From contig NZ_VMNH01000006.1 in NCBI RefSeq assembly GCF_007625115.1, positions 46,878 to 110,877 of the forward strand: DNA of 64,000 nt, read 5' to 3'. The number at the start of each line of letters is the position of its first letter. Position 1 is the stretch's first letter. This DNA comes from Sedimenticola selenatireducens (GTDB lineage: Bacteria; Pseudomonadota; Gammaproteobacteria; Chromatiales; Chromatiaceae). Under the pieces are notes generated by a model. It saw only the letters and a program-made list of their open reading frames with translations. It made no database searches and had not been told where the DNA came from. Below are positions 36,932 to 46,075 of this stretch, one piece after another. The translations under genes and the position numbers were made by a program.

Positions 36932-37668
36932 ACGGACTGGCTACCTATAATGCGATTCAGGAGATGGACTCCGATACCTTGGTTAATCGGCATGCACCGC
37001 TGGTTAAACGTATCGCCTACCATCTTATGAATCGCCTGCCGCCCAATGTACAGGCGGATGATCTAATACAAGCAGGGATGATTGGCCTGCTTGAGGCGAG
37101 TCGAAACTATGATCCCAGTCAGGGTGCGAGTTTTGAGACTTATGCCGGGATTCGTATACGCGGCGCGATGCTGGATGAGATCCGTCGCAGTGATTGGACG
37201 CCTCGATCAGTGCACAGGAAGGCACGCATGGTGGCAGATGCCATGCGCTCGATTGAGAACGAGCAAGGGCGTGATGCGCGGGATGTGGAAGTGGCAGAGG
37301 TCCTGGATATGAGTTTGGTCCAGTATCATCGCATCTTGCAAGATGCATCCGGTTGCCGGATTTTTAGTATAGAGGAGTTGCAGTCAGTTGGAGAGCTTCC
37401 CTATGAAGGCGGTAACAGTGACATCAGCGGACCGTTTGATGGAATGCAGAAGGATGCCTTCAAAAAGGCATTAGCTGAAGCCATAGCAGGTTTGCCAGAG
37501 AGGGAACGTTTGGTTATTGCTCTCTACTATGACGAAGAGATGAATTTGAGGGAGATAGGTCAGGTGCTCGGGGTGAGTGAGTCGAGAGTCTGTCAGATAC
37601 ACAGCCAGGCAACATTGCGATTGCGCTCCCGCCTGGCAGATTGGTTGTCCGATACAGATCCAGTCTGA
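36928..37668 (+). CDS. fliA: Flagellar sigma factor FliA (sigma-28)
   Basis: A 246-aa sigma-70-family factor of the flagellar class. Region 2 (NRLPPNVQADDLIQAGMIGLLEASRNYDPSQGASFETYA) and region 4 (LPERERLVIALYYDEEMNLREIGQVLGVSESRVCQIHSQATLRLR) are complete. GTG start at 36928. It directs late flagellar and chemotaxis genes. Confidence 0.96.
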   Translation: MNGLATYNAIQEMDSDTLVNRHAPLVKRIAYHLMNRLPPNVQADDLIQAGMIGLLEASRNYDPSQGASFETYAGIRIRGAMLDEIRRSDWTPRSVHRKARMVADAMRSIENEQGRDARDVEVAEVLDMSLVQYHRILQDASGCRIFSIEELQSVGELPYEGGNSDISGPFDGMQKDAFKKALAEAIAGLPERERLVIALYYDEEMNLREIGQVLGVSESRVCQIHSQATLRLRSRLADWLSDTDPV

Positions 37669-37712
37669 TCGGTTTATGTGTGTGAGTAACGGCATCGAGT
37701 TTGGAGGTTGCC

Positions 37713-38099
37713 TTGAATAAAAACATGAAGATTCTCGTTGTGGACGATTTTTCCACGATGCGGAGGATTATTAAAAATCTACTTCGGGATCTCGGGTTTA
37801 CCAATACGCATGAAGCAGATGATGGTAATACCGCGCTGCCGATGCTGCAGTCTGGTAATTATGATTTCCTGGTGACGGACTGGAATATGCCCGGTATGAC
37901 GGGGATTGATTTGCTAAAAGCAGTTAGGGCCGATGCTAATCTGGTGAAGCTGCCGGTGTTGATGGTAACTGCCGAATCCAAACGCGAGCAGATCATCGAA
38001 GCAGCCCAGGCTGGCGTCAATGGATATGTGGTCAAGCCGTTTACCGCGGTTACCCTTGAAGAGAAGATCAATAAGATATTTGAACGTGTTGGGGGCTAA
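37713..38099 (+). CDS. cheY: Chemotaxis response regulator CheY
   Basis: A 128-aa single receiver domain ([24 protein letters not shown]; phospho-Asp in [13 protein letters not shown]; Lys in YVVKPFT). The start is a TTG at 37713: GGAGG at 37703-37707 is 5 nt upstream of it, while the ATG at 37725 would be 17 nt away. CheA phosphorylates it and CheY-P binds FliM. Confidence 0.95.
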   Translation: MNKNMKILVVDDFSTMRRIIKNLLRDLGFTNTHEADDGNTALPMLQSGNYDFLVTDWNMPGMTGIDLLKAVRADANLVKLPVLMVTAESKREQIIEAAQAGVNGYVVKPFTAVTLEEKINKIFERVGG

Positions 38100-38133
38100 C
38101 TGTCAGCATGAACAATCCAGCAGGAGATTGAGC

Positions 38134-38847
38134 ATGGATAGTGATGAGCGGTTAGCCTTGGCCGAAGAGTTGGTTACTCAACTTAAGGCAGGTAACGAAG
38201 CAGAATCATCGTCTATTATCTCGAAGCTTTCAGATTGCATAGAGAGTGAACTCTTTGTCGAAGTAGGTAGACTGACGCGAGAGTTACACGAGGCGATTAA
38301 TGAATTCTTGATTGATCCACGAATCAACGAGATGGCGCAAGTCGATATTCCGGATGCCAGTGAGCGACTCTCTTATGTCATCACCATGACGGAGAAATCG
38401 GCAAATACAACGCTTGGCGCTGTTGAGGCTGGATTGCCATTAGCCGATGATCTGGGTGAAAAAGCCAGAGATATCTCAGCAAAATGGGAGCAGTTCTGTA
38501 ACCGGGAGCTCTCAGTCGATGATTTCAGAGTACTCAGTAAAGAGTTGGCGAACTTTCTCGCTTTAACGACGGAGCGATCCAAACAGCTTCATAGCCATAT
38601 GACGGATGTCCTGATGGCACAGGATTTTCAGGATTTGACCGGGCAGATTATTCGCCAAGTCATCACGCTAGTACATGATGTCGAAGATAAGTTAGTGCAG
38701 CTGGTCAGGATATCCGGCTCAAAATTGCCAGAAAAACAAAAAGATGCGCATAAATTGGAAGGCCCAATCATCCCTGGGATTGACCAAGGTAACACGGTCA
38801 GTGGACAGGATGATGTGGACGATTTGCTTTCCAGTCTGGGCTTTTAG
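38134..38847 (+). CDS. cheZ: CheY-P phosphatase CheZ
   Basis: A 237-aa helical protein with the catalytic segment VLMAQDFQDLTGQIIRQVI (about residues 155-173), which contains the active-site Gln. The C-terminal DVDDLLSSLGF is the amphipathic CheY-binding tail. The frame is open far upstream through cheY, but CAGGAGA before the ATG at 38134 marks the start. Confidence 0.94.
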   Translation: MDSDERLALAEELVTQLKAGNEAESSSIISKLSDCIESELFVEVGRLTRELHEAINEFLIDPRINEMAQVDIPDASERLSYVITMTEKSANTTLGAVEAGLPLADDLGEKARDISAKWEQFCNRELSVDDFRVLSKELANFLALTTERSKQLHSHMTDVLMAQDFQDLTGQIIRQVITLVHDVEDKLVQLVRISGSKLPEKQKDAHKLEGPIIPGIDQGNTVSGQDDVDDLLSSLGF

Positions 38848-38859
38848 AGGTGTCAGTAC

Positions 38860-41064
38860 ATGGCCATTGATTTAGATGACGAGATCCTTCAGGACTTCCT
38901 GGTAGAAGCAGGAGAAATTCTGGAGCAGCTGAGCGAACAGCTTGTTGATCTAGAGCAGCGCCCGGATGATTTTGATCTGCTAAACGCGGTGTTTCGAGGA
39001 TTTCATACGATCAAGGGAGGCGCCGGTTTCCTAAGTATCGATCCGCTGGTCAATGTGTGCCATGTCTCTGAAGATGTGTTTAATGTACTGCGACAGGGGC
39101 AGCGCAACGTCGATGCTGTTCTAATGGATGCGGTTCTGCAAGTGCTGGATGTTGTGAATGAGATGTTCGCCCTGGTGCAGTCGGGTGAAGAGCCCGAAGA
39201 GGCCAGTCCCGAATTGCTCGAAACCCTTGCGCGGTTGGCGATTCCCGAGAGCGAGAGTGTAGGGGAAGAGGCCCCTGACACTGAGGTCGCTGAAGTGGAA
39301 GAGGTGATGGCTGAAACAGAGCAGGCCGCATCCACTCAAGCGATTCAGGATCCTGCGCTCGGCGGTGGTGACGAGATCACGGAAGACGAGTTTGAGGCGT
39401 TACTTGATCAACTCCATGGAACCGGTAAACATGCCGGTGTTCCCGCGGAGCCGGCTGTAACTCCTGCGGCAGCCCAGACGAAACCCGCTCCTTCAGCCAG
39501 TGATGAAATTACCGAAGACGAGTTTGAGAATCTGCTTGATCAGCTACATGGAAAGGGGCAATTTGGTGGTGCTCCTGCTCTAGGTGATGCACCGTCTTCT
39601 AAAGAAACGGTCAAAGCCGCTTCGAAGCCGCCTGCTAAAAAACCTTCGTCGGATGAAATTACCGAAGAAGAGTTTGATGCACTCCTTGATGAATTACACG
39701 GTAAAGGTCAGTTTGGTGTAGTCAATAATGGGGCATCCGCTCCATCCCAGACTGCTGAGAAAAAACCTGTCGCCGCTCCCAAGAAGGCCGCACCTGCTGC
39801 GGCAAAAGCAAAGCCCGAAGCAACTATTAAGCGCCCAGCGCCGGCAAAAGAGGAAGACGACAAAAAACAGGCCCTAGCCCGTAAAGCCGCACCCCAGGCA
39901 GAAACCACCATTCGGGTCGATACGGCTCGGTTGGATGAGATCATGAACATGGTGGGTGAATTGGTGCTGGTCAGGAATCGTCTCGAAACCCTCAAGGCAA
40001 AATTGGGTGACGAAGAGGTAGCGACAGCGGTAGCCAACCTGGATGTGGTGACATCGGATCTGCAAAATTCTGTTATGAAGACCCGCATGCAGCCGGTGAA
40101 AAAGGTGTTCGGGCGATTCCCTCGTGTTGTTCGAGACCTGGCAAGGAGCTTGAAGAAAGAGATTGATTTGGAACTGCACGGAGAGGATACCGATCTGGAT
40201 AAGAACCTGGTCGAAGCGTTATCTGATCCGATGGTGCATTTAGTCCGTAATGCAGTTGATCATGGTATTGAGAGTCCCGATGAACGAGAAGCCGCTGGAA
40301 AGCCTCGCAAGGGTACGGTTGTACTCTCTGCGGCGCAGGCGGGTGACCATATACTCTTAACCATCGCGGACGATGGTAAGGGGATGGACCCGGACGTATT
40401 GCGCCGCAAGGCCGTAGAAAAAGGCATGATGGACGAAGAGGCCGCCGCCCGTCTGGATGATAAAGATTGCTATAACCTGATTTTTGCGGCTGGTTTTTCG
40501 ACCAAGACTGAAATTTCCGATGTCTCCGGACGTGGTGTCGGTATGGATGTGGTCAAGACCCGTATTGCCCAGATGAATGGTCAGGTGGAAATTGATTCTG
40601 AATATGGTAAAGGCAGTCTGATTACCATCAAACTCCCTCTGACGCTGGCGATTCTACCGACATTGATGGTTGTTTTGGGTTCCCAGCCGTTTGCACTGCC
40701 TTTAGCGAGTGTGGTGGAAATATTCAATCTCGACCTTCGGCGTACCCATATAGTTGATGGTCAACTCACGATCATGGTTCGTGAGCGTGCATTACCACTC
40801 TTTTACCTGCATAAATGGTTGGTTCCAAAAGCAACACGGGAAAATAGAGAAGCCGTCGGTCATGTGGTAGTGGTGACTGTTGGTAATGCCCAGGTAGGCT
40901 TGGTTGTCGATCATCTGATTGGGCAGGAAGAGGTGGTGATTAAACCATTAGGTGCCCTGCTTCAGGGGCTCGACGGCATGGCAGGGGCGACGATCACGGG
41001 CGATGGTAATATCGCTTTGATTCTGGATATCCCGGGGCTAATGCGAAAATATGCGCGTCGCTAA
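38860..41064 (+). CDS. cheA: Chemotaxis histidine kinase CheA
   Basis: A 734-aa kinase. P1 HPt domain with FHTIKGGAGFL (His49). A long Ala/Pro/Lys-rich linker (about residues 125-345) carries three near-identical copies of DEITEDEFEALLDQLHGKG (starting near 171, 215 and 265). Then P3 dimerisation (IRVDTARLDEIMNMVGELVLVRNRL), P4 ATPase (LVRNAVDHGIE, DDGKGMD, GRGVGMDVV) and P5 CheW-like domain (about 600-734). A canonical P2 domain is not recognisable; the repeats may substitute for it. It lies 12 bp after cheZ. Confidence 0.95.
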   Translation: MAIDLDDEILQDFLVEAGEILEQLSEQLVDLEQRPDDFDLLNAVFRGFHTIKGGAGFLSIDPLVNVCHVSEDVFNVLRQGQRNVDAVLMDAVLQVLDVVNEMFALVQSGEEPEEASPELLETLARLAIPESESVGEEAPDTEVAEVEEVMAETEQAASTQAIQDPALGGGDEITEDEFEALLDQLHGTGKHAGVPAEPAVTPAAAQTKPAPSASDEITEDEFENLLDQLHGKGQFGGAPALGDAPSSKETVKAASKPPAKKPSSDEITEEEFDALLDELHGKGQFGVVNNGASAPSQTAEKKPVAAPKKAAPAAAKAKPEATIKRPAPAKEEDDKKQALARKAAPQAETTIRVDTARLDEIMNMVGELVLVRNRLETLKAKLGDEEVATAVANLDVVTSDLQNSVMKTRMQPVKKVFGRFPRVVRDLARSLKKEIDLELHGEDTDLDKNLVEALSDPMVHLVRNAVDHGIESPDEREAAGKPRKGTVVLSAAQAGDHILLTIADDGKGMDPDVLRRKAVEKGMMDEEAAARLDDKDCYNLIFAAGFSTKTEISDVSGRGVGMDVVKTRIAQMNGQVEIDSEYGKGSLITIKLPLTLAILPTLMVVLGSQPFALPLASVVEIFNLDLRRTHIVDGQLTIMVRERALPLFYLHKWLVPKATRENREAVGHVVVVTVGNAQVGLVVDHLIGQEEVVIKPLGALLQGLDGMAGATITGDGNIALILDIPGLMRKYARR
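39370..39717 (+). repeat. Three-copy motif in the CheA linker
   Basis: Residues about 171-188, 215-236 and 265-286 of CheA repeat DEITE(D/E)EF(E/D)xLLD(Q/E)LHGxG(K/Q), separated by Ala/Pro/Lys-rich spacers of about 28-30 residues. The repeats are conserved at protein level and partly at DNA level. Confidence 0.9.
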
Positions 41065-41148
41065 GCTGACAACTATTGGTGCCAAGAAAACAGCAGGTAT
41101 TCTGGAAGCAATTCGATCCTGTCATGGTCCCTGTTGGATTACGCTCTG

Positions 41149-42204
41149 ATGGTTGCTTCTAAGGTTCGTGTACTGGTTGTTGATGACTCATCTTTCTTTC
41201 GAAGAAGGATTGCTGAGGCTCTGGGTAAGGATCCGGGGATTGAAGTCGTTGGTTTTGCTGGCGATGGCCAGAGTGCAATAACTGAAGCGCGCCGGTTGAA
41301 GCCGGATGTTATTACCATGGATGTGGAGATGCCAGTGTTGGATGGCATTAGCGCGGTGAAGCGTATCGTGATGGAAAATCCCATACCCATTCTTATGTTC
41401 TCCTCCCTGACTCATGAAGGGGCACGCGCAACACTGGATGCCTTGGAGGCCGGTGCGGTTGATTTTCTACCCAAGCAGTTTGATGAAGGGCGCGGCCGTG
41501 ATGCGGCTAGCCAACTCGCGCGTAGAGTGCTGGCAATTGGTTCACGCGGGGTTATGCGTCGACTGGGAACCATTATCAGACCACAGCCTGCGGTAAGAGA
41601 TCTTCCGCGAAACGTAGCACCCGTATCCAGAAAGGGTACTCATAAACTGGTAGCGATTGGTGCCTCTACAGGGGGGCCGGTTGCTATACAGACGTTATTG
41701 ACAGGACTGCCTGAAAATTTCCCTTTACCCATCATTCTCGTGGTGCACATGCCGGCCAGTTTTACCCCAGCCTATGCAGAGCGCCTCGATTCACAGTGCG
41801 CCATTCATGTAAAAGAGGCGGCCGATGGTGATCTGCTGCAAGCCGGTAGTGCCTATCTTGCTCCAGGAGGGAAACAGATGGTGTTTGAACAGCGCGGTGA
41901 TGGGCTTGTTGTGCGAATTAGGGAGAGTACTTCCGATCAGACATATAGGCCCTGCGTCGACGTCAGCTTTGGATCATTAGCTCGACTAGTACCGGGAAGA
42001 ATCCTGGCGATTATTCTTACTGGCATGGGTGCTGATGGAAAACAGGCGGCCCGTGCACTCAAGGAAGGGGGATCAACCGTGTGGTCGCAGAGTGAAGAGA
42101 GCTGCGTGGTCTTTGGTATGCCTCAAGCCGTCGAGAAGGCCGGACTGTCTGATCGGGTGATATCGCTCAGCGATATGGGTCCCTGTTTAATCAAGGCGGT
42201 GTAG
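41149..42204 (+). CDS. cheB: Chemotaxis methylesterase/deamidase CheB
   Basis: A 351-aa protein. The receiver (VRVLVVDDSSFFRRRI; phospho-Asp in VITMDVEMPVLDG) is linked to a methylesterase domain with the catalytic Ser in GASTGGPVA, His in VVHMPASFTPAYAERL and Asp in LTGMGADGKQAA. It demethylates chemoreceptors during adaptation. The start is uncertain: the frame also opens with a TTG at 41134, and neither has a good Shine-Dalgarno. No cheR is present in the window. Confidence 0.94.
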   Translation: MVASKVRVLVVDDSSFFRRRIAEALGKDPGIEVVGFAGDGQSAITEARRLKPDVITMDVEMPVLDGISAVKRIVMENPIPILMFSSLTHEGARATLDALEAGAVDFLPKQFDEGRGRDAASQLARRVLAIGSRGVMRRLGTIIRPQPAVRDLPRNVAPVSRKGTHKLVAIGASTGGPVAIQTLLTGLPENFPLPIILVVHMPASFTPAYAERLDSQCAIHVKEAADGDLLQAGSAYLAPGGKQMVFEQRGDGLVVRIRESTSDQTYRPCVDVSFGSLARLVPGRILAIILTGMGADGKQAARALKEGGSTVWSQSEESCVVFGMPQAVEKAGLSDRVISLSDMGPCLIKAV

Positions 42205-42205
42205 T

Positions 42206-42946
42206 GTGGACTATTTAAGCCTTGTTGGTGTCATTATCGCTTTAGGTGCCATTCTTGGCGGTAACGCGTTGGAAGGCGGTGATATCGGTGCGCTGGCGAA
42301 TGGTCCGGCGCTGGTGATTGTCTTTGGCGGCACTGTAGGTGCCATCATGTTACAGACACCGATGTCTGTTTTTGTCCACTCTCTGCGTTCAGCGGGAAGT
42401 GTCTTTAGGCCCTCGCGGCAGGTGTTGCAGCCGACGATTAAGAAATTGATCGACTGGAGTAACATTGCCAGGAAAGAGGGCCTGCTTGGTCTGGAAGAGA
42501 TCGCAGAAAAAGAACCTGATCTGTTTATCCGCAAAGGGATGCAGTTGCTGGTGGATGGTAGTGAGCCTGAGGTCATACGTAACATCTTGGAAGTTGAGAT
42601 AGAGACGCGTGAACACCATGATTTGCAGGCGGCTAAGGTATTTGAAGGTATGGGTGGCTATTCGCCTACTATCGGTATTATTGGTGCTGTCATGGGGTTA
42701 ATTCACGTCATGCAGAATCTGGCTGATCCGAGCAAATTGGGCAGCGGTATTGCCACTGCCTTTGTGGCGACGATCTATGGTGTTGGCCTGGCTAATCTTT
42801 TTCTGTTGCCATTTGGCAATAAACTAAAAGCTCTCGCACTGAGCCGTTCCCAATACAGGGAGATGGTGATTGAAGGCATAGTCTCAATTGCAGAAGGTGA
42901 AAATCCCCGTAATATTGAATCGAAACTGCAAGGATATCTGACCTGA
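42206..42946 (+). CDS. motC: Flagellar stator protein MotC (MotA/PomA family)
   Basis: A 246-aa protein with four TM helices and the cytoplasmic loop between TM2 and TM3. Family features include FGGTVGAIMLQTP and GIIGAVMGLIHVMQNLADPSKLGSGIATAFVATIYGVGLANLFLLPFGNKLK. Start GTG at 42206, one base after the cheB stop. With motD it forms a second-type stator located in the chemotaxis operon, as in Pseudomonas. Confidence 0.94.
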   Translation: MDYLSLVGVIIALGAILGGNALEGGDIGALANGPALVIVFGGTVGAIMLQTPMSVFVHSLRSAGSVFRPSRQVLQPTIKKLIDWSNIARKEGLLGLEEIAEKEPDLFIRKGMQLLVDGSEPEVIRNILEVEIETREHHDLQAAKVFEGMGGYSPTIGIIGAVMGLIHVMQNLADPSKLGSGIATAFVATIYGVGLANLFLLPFGNKLKALALSRSQYREMVIEGIVSIAEGENPRNIESKLQGYLT

Positions 42947-43779
42947 TGGCACGCAGAAGGCGCAGAGTTGAAGAGCATGATAACCACGAACGGTGGTTGG
43001 TCTCTTATGCTGACTTCATTACGCTGTTATTTGCCTTCTTTGTTGTCATGTATTCCATATCATCTGTTAATGATGGGAAGTACCGTGTGCTTTCCAATAC
43101 CCTGACGGAAGCCTTTGTTACCACTGCCCGCAGCCTTGAACCGATACAAATTGGTGAAGAGGTACGCTCTATTGAGCCGCAGGTAGGTGACCTCATAATT
43201 TCTGATTCATCTAAGCCGGAATTGCTACCCAATGACCCCTTGGCTGATGAGAGTGAGGGCAACTCAGTCGTCGACACAAAGACGCTGGATGCAGTAAAAA
43301 GTGATCTTGCAACATCACTTTCAGAATACTCTGATCAGGGATTGGTGAATGTCACACGCACAGATCGTGGTATAGAAGTTGAGATGAAGAGCAGTATGCT
43401 CTTTGAAAGCGGCAGTGCCCGACTTTCAAGAGATGCACTGAAGGCTTTGCGAAAGGTAATACTGATCGTTAAACCTTTAGCCAACCTGATCAATGTAGAG
43501 GGGCATACTGATAATGTCCCGATCAGTACCATCAGCTTTCCATCAAACTGGGAACTTTCTGCAGCACGTTCCGCCAGCGTGGTTCACTACTTCGCCAAAC
43601 TGGGCGTTGATTCAGGTCGTATGGCTGCAATTGGATATGGTGAACATCGACCACTCTCCAGCAATGATACGGTTGACGGACGCAAGAATAACCGTCGGGT
43701 CAACTTGCTGATTATGGCGCAGCAGACAAACGTAGGATCAGATTCTTCAAGCGAATTCCAACCCGGCGGTTCACAATGA
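42946..43779 (+). CDS. motD: Flagellar stator protein MotD (MotB family)
   Basis: A 277-aa protein: short cytoplasmic tail, one TM helix with the ion-binding Asp (SYADFITLLFAFFVVMYS), a linker, and a C-terminal OmpA-like peptidoglycan-binding domain (NVEGHTDNVPIS, about residues 180-265). Its ATG overlaps the motC stop by one base. Confidence 0.94.
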   Translation: MARRRRRVEEHDNHERWLVSYADFITLLFAFFVVMYSISSVNDGKYRVLSNTLTEAFVTTARSLEPIQIGEEVRSIEPQVGDLIISDSSKPELLPNDPLADESEGNSVVDTKTLDAVKSDLATSLSEYSDQGLVNVTRTDRGIEVEMKSSMLFESGSARLSRDALKALRKVILIVKPLANLINVEGHTDNVPISTISFPSNWELSAARSASVVHYFAKLGVDSGRMAAIGYGEHRPLSSNDTVDGRKNNRRVNLLIMAQQTNVGSDSSSEFQPGGSQ

Positions 43780-44576
43780 AGGTCTGGACGATCGCCAATC
43801 AGAAAGGCGGGGTCGGCAAGACCACAACAGCCGTCAGTTTGGGGGGATTGCTGGCCGTATGGGGATTCCGTACTCTGCTCGTTGATATTGATCCGCATGG
43901 CTCACTGACCAGTTACTTTCGCTATGACCCGGACGCGATTGAGGAGAGTACCTACAGCCTGTTTAAGGCGGTCGCCGACAAAAAACCGATTGATCCATCG
44001 ACATTACTTTATAAGACCGGTACCGAAGGGTTAGTGCTACTGCCTGCTTCGGTCGCACTCGCGACGCTGGATCGTCAGGCTGGGCGAATGGACGGCATGG
44101 GCTTGGTGCTCAAGCGTGCCTTTGACCGATTGGCTGATCAGTTTGATTATGTCTTGATTGATTGCCCACCTATGTTGGGTGTGTTAATGGTCAATGCGCT
44201 GGCGGCATGTGAAAGGCTAATTATTCCCGTACAGACTGAATTTCTCGCTCTTAAAGGGCTTGAACGGATGTTGCACACGTTAAAAATGGTACTCAAGGCA
44301 AGAACAACACCCCTTCCCTATACCATTGTCCCTACCATGTATGATCGTCGTACCCGAGCTTCAGTGGATAGCCTTCGTGTGCTTAGGGAGACCTATCGAG
44401 AACAGGTTTGGAGTGGAGTCATACCGATTGATACAGAGTTCAGGGAGGCCAGTAAGGTTGGCTTACCCCCGGCAATAGCCGACCCGCGCGGGAAAGGGGT
44501 TGCGGCTTATACCGCGCTCCTGGAGTCTTTGCAGAGTGATCAGAATGCCCTGCCAATCACAGGGATCGCGCGATGA
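43776..44576 (+). CDS. ParA-family ATPase of the chemotaxis operon (ParC-like)
   Basis: A 266-aa ParA/Soj ATPase with the deviant Walker A motif NQKGGVGKTTTAVSLGG and the DIDPHGSLTSYF block. In Vibrio and Pseudomonas the homologue encoded at this position (ParC) recruits chemoreceptor arrays to the cell pole, working with ParP. It overlaps motD and the following CheW-domain gene by 4 bp each. This is not the chromosome-partitioning ParA, which would be paired with parB. Confidence 0.92.
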   Translation: MKVWTIANQKGGVGKTTTAVSLGGLLAVWGFRTLLVDIDPHGSLTSYFRYDPDAIEESTYSLFKAVADKKPIDPSTLLYKTGTEGLVLLPASVALATLDRQAGRMDGMGLVLKRAFDRLADQFDYVLIDCPPMLGVLMVNALAACERLIIPVQTEFLALKGLERMLHTLKMVLKARTTPLPYTIVPTMYDRRTRASVDSLRVLRETYREQVWSGVIPIDTEFREASKVGLPPAIADPRGKGVAAYTALLESLQSDQNALPITGIAR

Positions 44577-45310
44577 CCCATGATCCGAAAAAGCCCAAAG
44601 AGGTTCTGCATGCGCCAGAACAAGCCATAGACAGCTACCTGGCTGCTCTTCTGAGTGAGGTTGATGAGTATTGTGAGGTGGCGCAGCCAGTTGCCGTTGC
44701 GCCTGTAGCCACAAAGCCCAGGTTGGCTGAGGTGGTGGAGCTTCGGCGAGGTATTCAGGCTGAACCGGCTGTTGAGGTGTCGACAGTCACTATAGAAATA
44801 ACGCAAACGGCCGATAAGCCTTTAGAACAGCCTCAGGAGGCGCTGGATACACCAACGGAGATTGTCCCTGAGTGGGCTGGACAACCGTTTCAGACGCTAC
44901 CATTTAAGGTTAGGGGCATGAATCTGGTGGTACCGTTGACAGCCCTCAGTAGTATCACTGAATGGAATCAGGATCTTACTCAGATGCCCGGGCAGCCCGA
45001 TTGGTATTTGGGAATCTTGATGCATCGGAATCAGCGTGTAGTGGTGGTGGATACCGCCCAGTTGATCATGCCAGAACGGCTCGAGCGTGCCTCGGAAAAG
45101 CGTCAACGGGGCAGTCATATCCTGATTATTGGGGATGGCCGCTTCGGATTGGCCTGTGACAGCTTGCAAAGTCCGTTGCTGTTGAACAGAGACCAGGTAC
45201 GCTGGCGAAGAGGTGAAGGTTACCGGCCGTGGATGGCAGGTACAGTAATTGACCATCTCAGCGTCCTGCTCAATGTGGATGCTATGCTGGAGATGATTGG
45301 GCATAAATAG
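44573..45310 (+). CDS. CheW-domain protein, ParP-like array-localisation factor
   Basis: A 245-aa protein with a Pro/Thr/Glu-rich N-terminal half (residues 1-105) and a C-terminal CheW-like domain (about 110-245: FKVRGMNLVVPLTALSSITEW, WYLGILMHRNQRVVVVDTAQLI). In Vibrio, ParP uses this domain to enter the CheA-CheW array and links it to ParC. Position and domain order here are the same; the assignment is by synteny plus domain. Confidence 0.88.
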   Translation: MTHDPKKPKEVLHAPEQAIDSYLAALLSEVDEYCEVAQPVAVAPVATKPRLAEVVELRRGIQAEPAVEVSTVTIEITQTADKPLEQPQEALDTPTEIVPEWAGQPFQTLPFKVRGMNLVVPLTALSSITEWNQDLTQMPGQPDWYLGILMHRNQRVVVVDTAQLIMPERLERASEKRQRGSHILIIGDGRFGLACDSLQSPLLLNRDQVRWRRGEGYRPWMAGTVIDHLSVLLNVDAMLEMIGHK

Positions 45311-45383
45311 TGCCTTGGATACGATCCTCCCCGGTCAGAGATGGAAAATAGACATATAATTCAGGTAAAACAGAGGTAGTGCT

Positions 45384-45866
45384 ATGACGACTCGCGTTGC
45401 CGAGGGTTCAGCAAATGATCCAGTATATCAACTGGTCACATTCCGACTGGAAGATGAGACCTATGGTATTAATGTGATGCATGTGCAGGAGGTATTACGG
45501 GTTACTGAGATTGCCCCTGTACCGGGTGCACCTCCCTATGTGTTGGGTATTATCAACTTGCGTGGTAATGTGGTTACAGTTATCGACACGCGTAGTCGCT
45601 TCGGCCTTCCGCCCGGAGATATCGACGAAGCCAGTAGGGTCGTCATTATCGAGTCAGAGATGCAGGTGGTTGGTATTCTGGTTGATAGTGTGGCCGAGGT
45701 GGTTGAGCTTAAAGGCTCCGAAATCGATTCAGCGCCGAATGTAGGCAATGAAGAGAGTTCTAAGTTTATCCAGGGCGTTGCTACCAGTGATAATAATCTG
45801 CTGATTGTCGTAGATCTGAATAAGCTGTTGAGTGAAGAGGAGTGGGATCAGGTCGGAATGTTCTGA
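45384..45866 (+). CDS. cheW: Chemotaxis coupling protein CheW
   Basis: A 160-aa CheW: VTFRLEDETYGINVMHVQEVLRVTEIAPVPGAPPYVLGIINLRGNVVTVIDTRSRFGL covers the receptor/CheA-binding core. It couples chemoreceptors to CheA. AGAGGTAGTGCT precedes the ATG. It is separated from the ParP gene by 73 bp. Confidence 0.96.
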   Translation: MTTRVAEGSANDPVYQLVTFRLEDETYGINVMHVQEVLRVTEIAPVPGAPPYVLGIINLRGNVVTVIDTRSRFGLPPGDIDEASRVVIIESEMQVVGILVDSVAEVVELKGSEIDSAPNVGNEESSKFIQGVATSDNNLLIVVDLNKLLSEEEWDQVGMF

Positions 45867-45892
45867 TCTGCTCTAAGACCAGGAGGTCGAAT

Positions 45893-46066
45893 ATGCCCGA
45901 AATCAGTCAGCCAACACCGATAAAGCCAACATGGCCGGTAAGGCGAGATGATCCTAAGCGTAAGCGCCCTGAGTCGGAACAAGACAAGAAAAAGAAAAAG
46001 GTGGAGTCACCGAAGCCGGAGCGCGATGGCGATGACAATCACCCTCGAATAGACGATTACGCCTAA
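45893..46066 (+). CDS. Small highly charged protein of the chemotaxis operon
   Basis: A 57-aa hydrophilic protein (MPEISQPTPIKPTWPVR, then a KKKKK-rich middle and the C-terminal HPRIDDYA). AGGAGG at 45881-45886 gives a strong ribosome site for the ATG at 45893. Similar Lys/Asp-rich short proteins ending in an (I/V)DEYA-like tail follow cheW in Pseudomonas. Its function is unknown. It is predicted to be disordered. Confidence 0.8.
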   Translation: MPEISQPTPIKPTWPVRRDDPKRKRPESEQDKKKKKVESPKPERDGDDNHPRIDDYA

Positions 46067-46075
46067 TATAACTTT

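Noticed and set aside
43776..44576. Chromosome- or plasmid-partitioning parA
   Set aside because: No parB partner; position between motD and a CheW-domain gene identifies it as the chemotaxis-array ParA (ParC).
44791..44817. Sigma-28-like TATA-N15-GCCGATAA inside the ParP gene
   Set aside because: Lies deep in a coding region about 570 bp from cheW; one chance match is expected, so it was kept only as a low-interest note and not annotated as a promoter.
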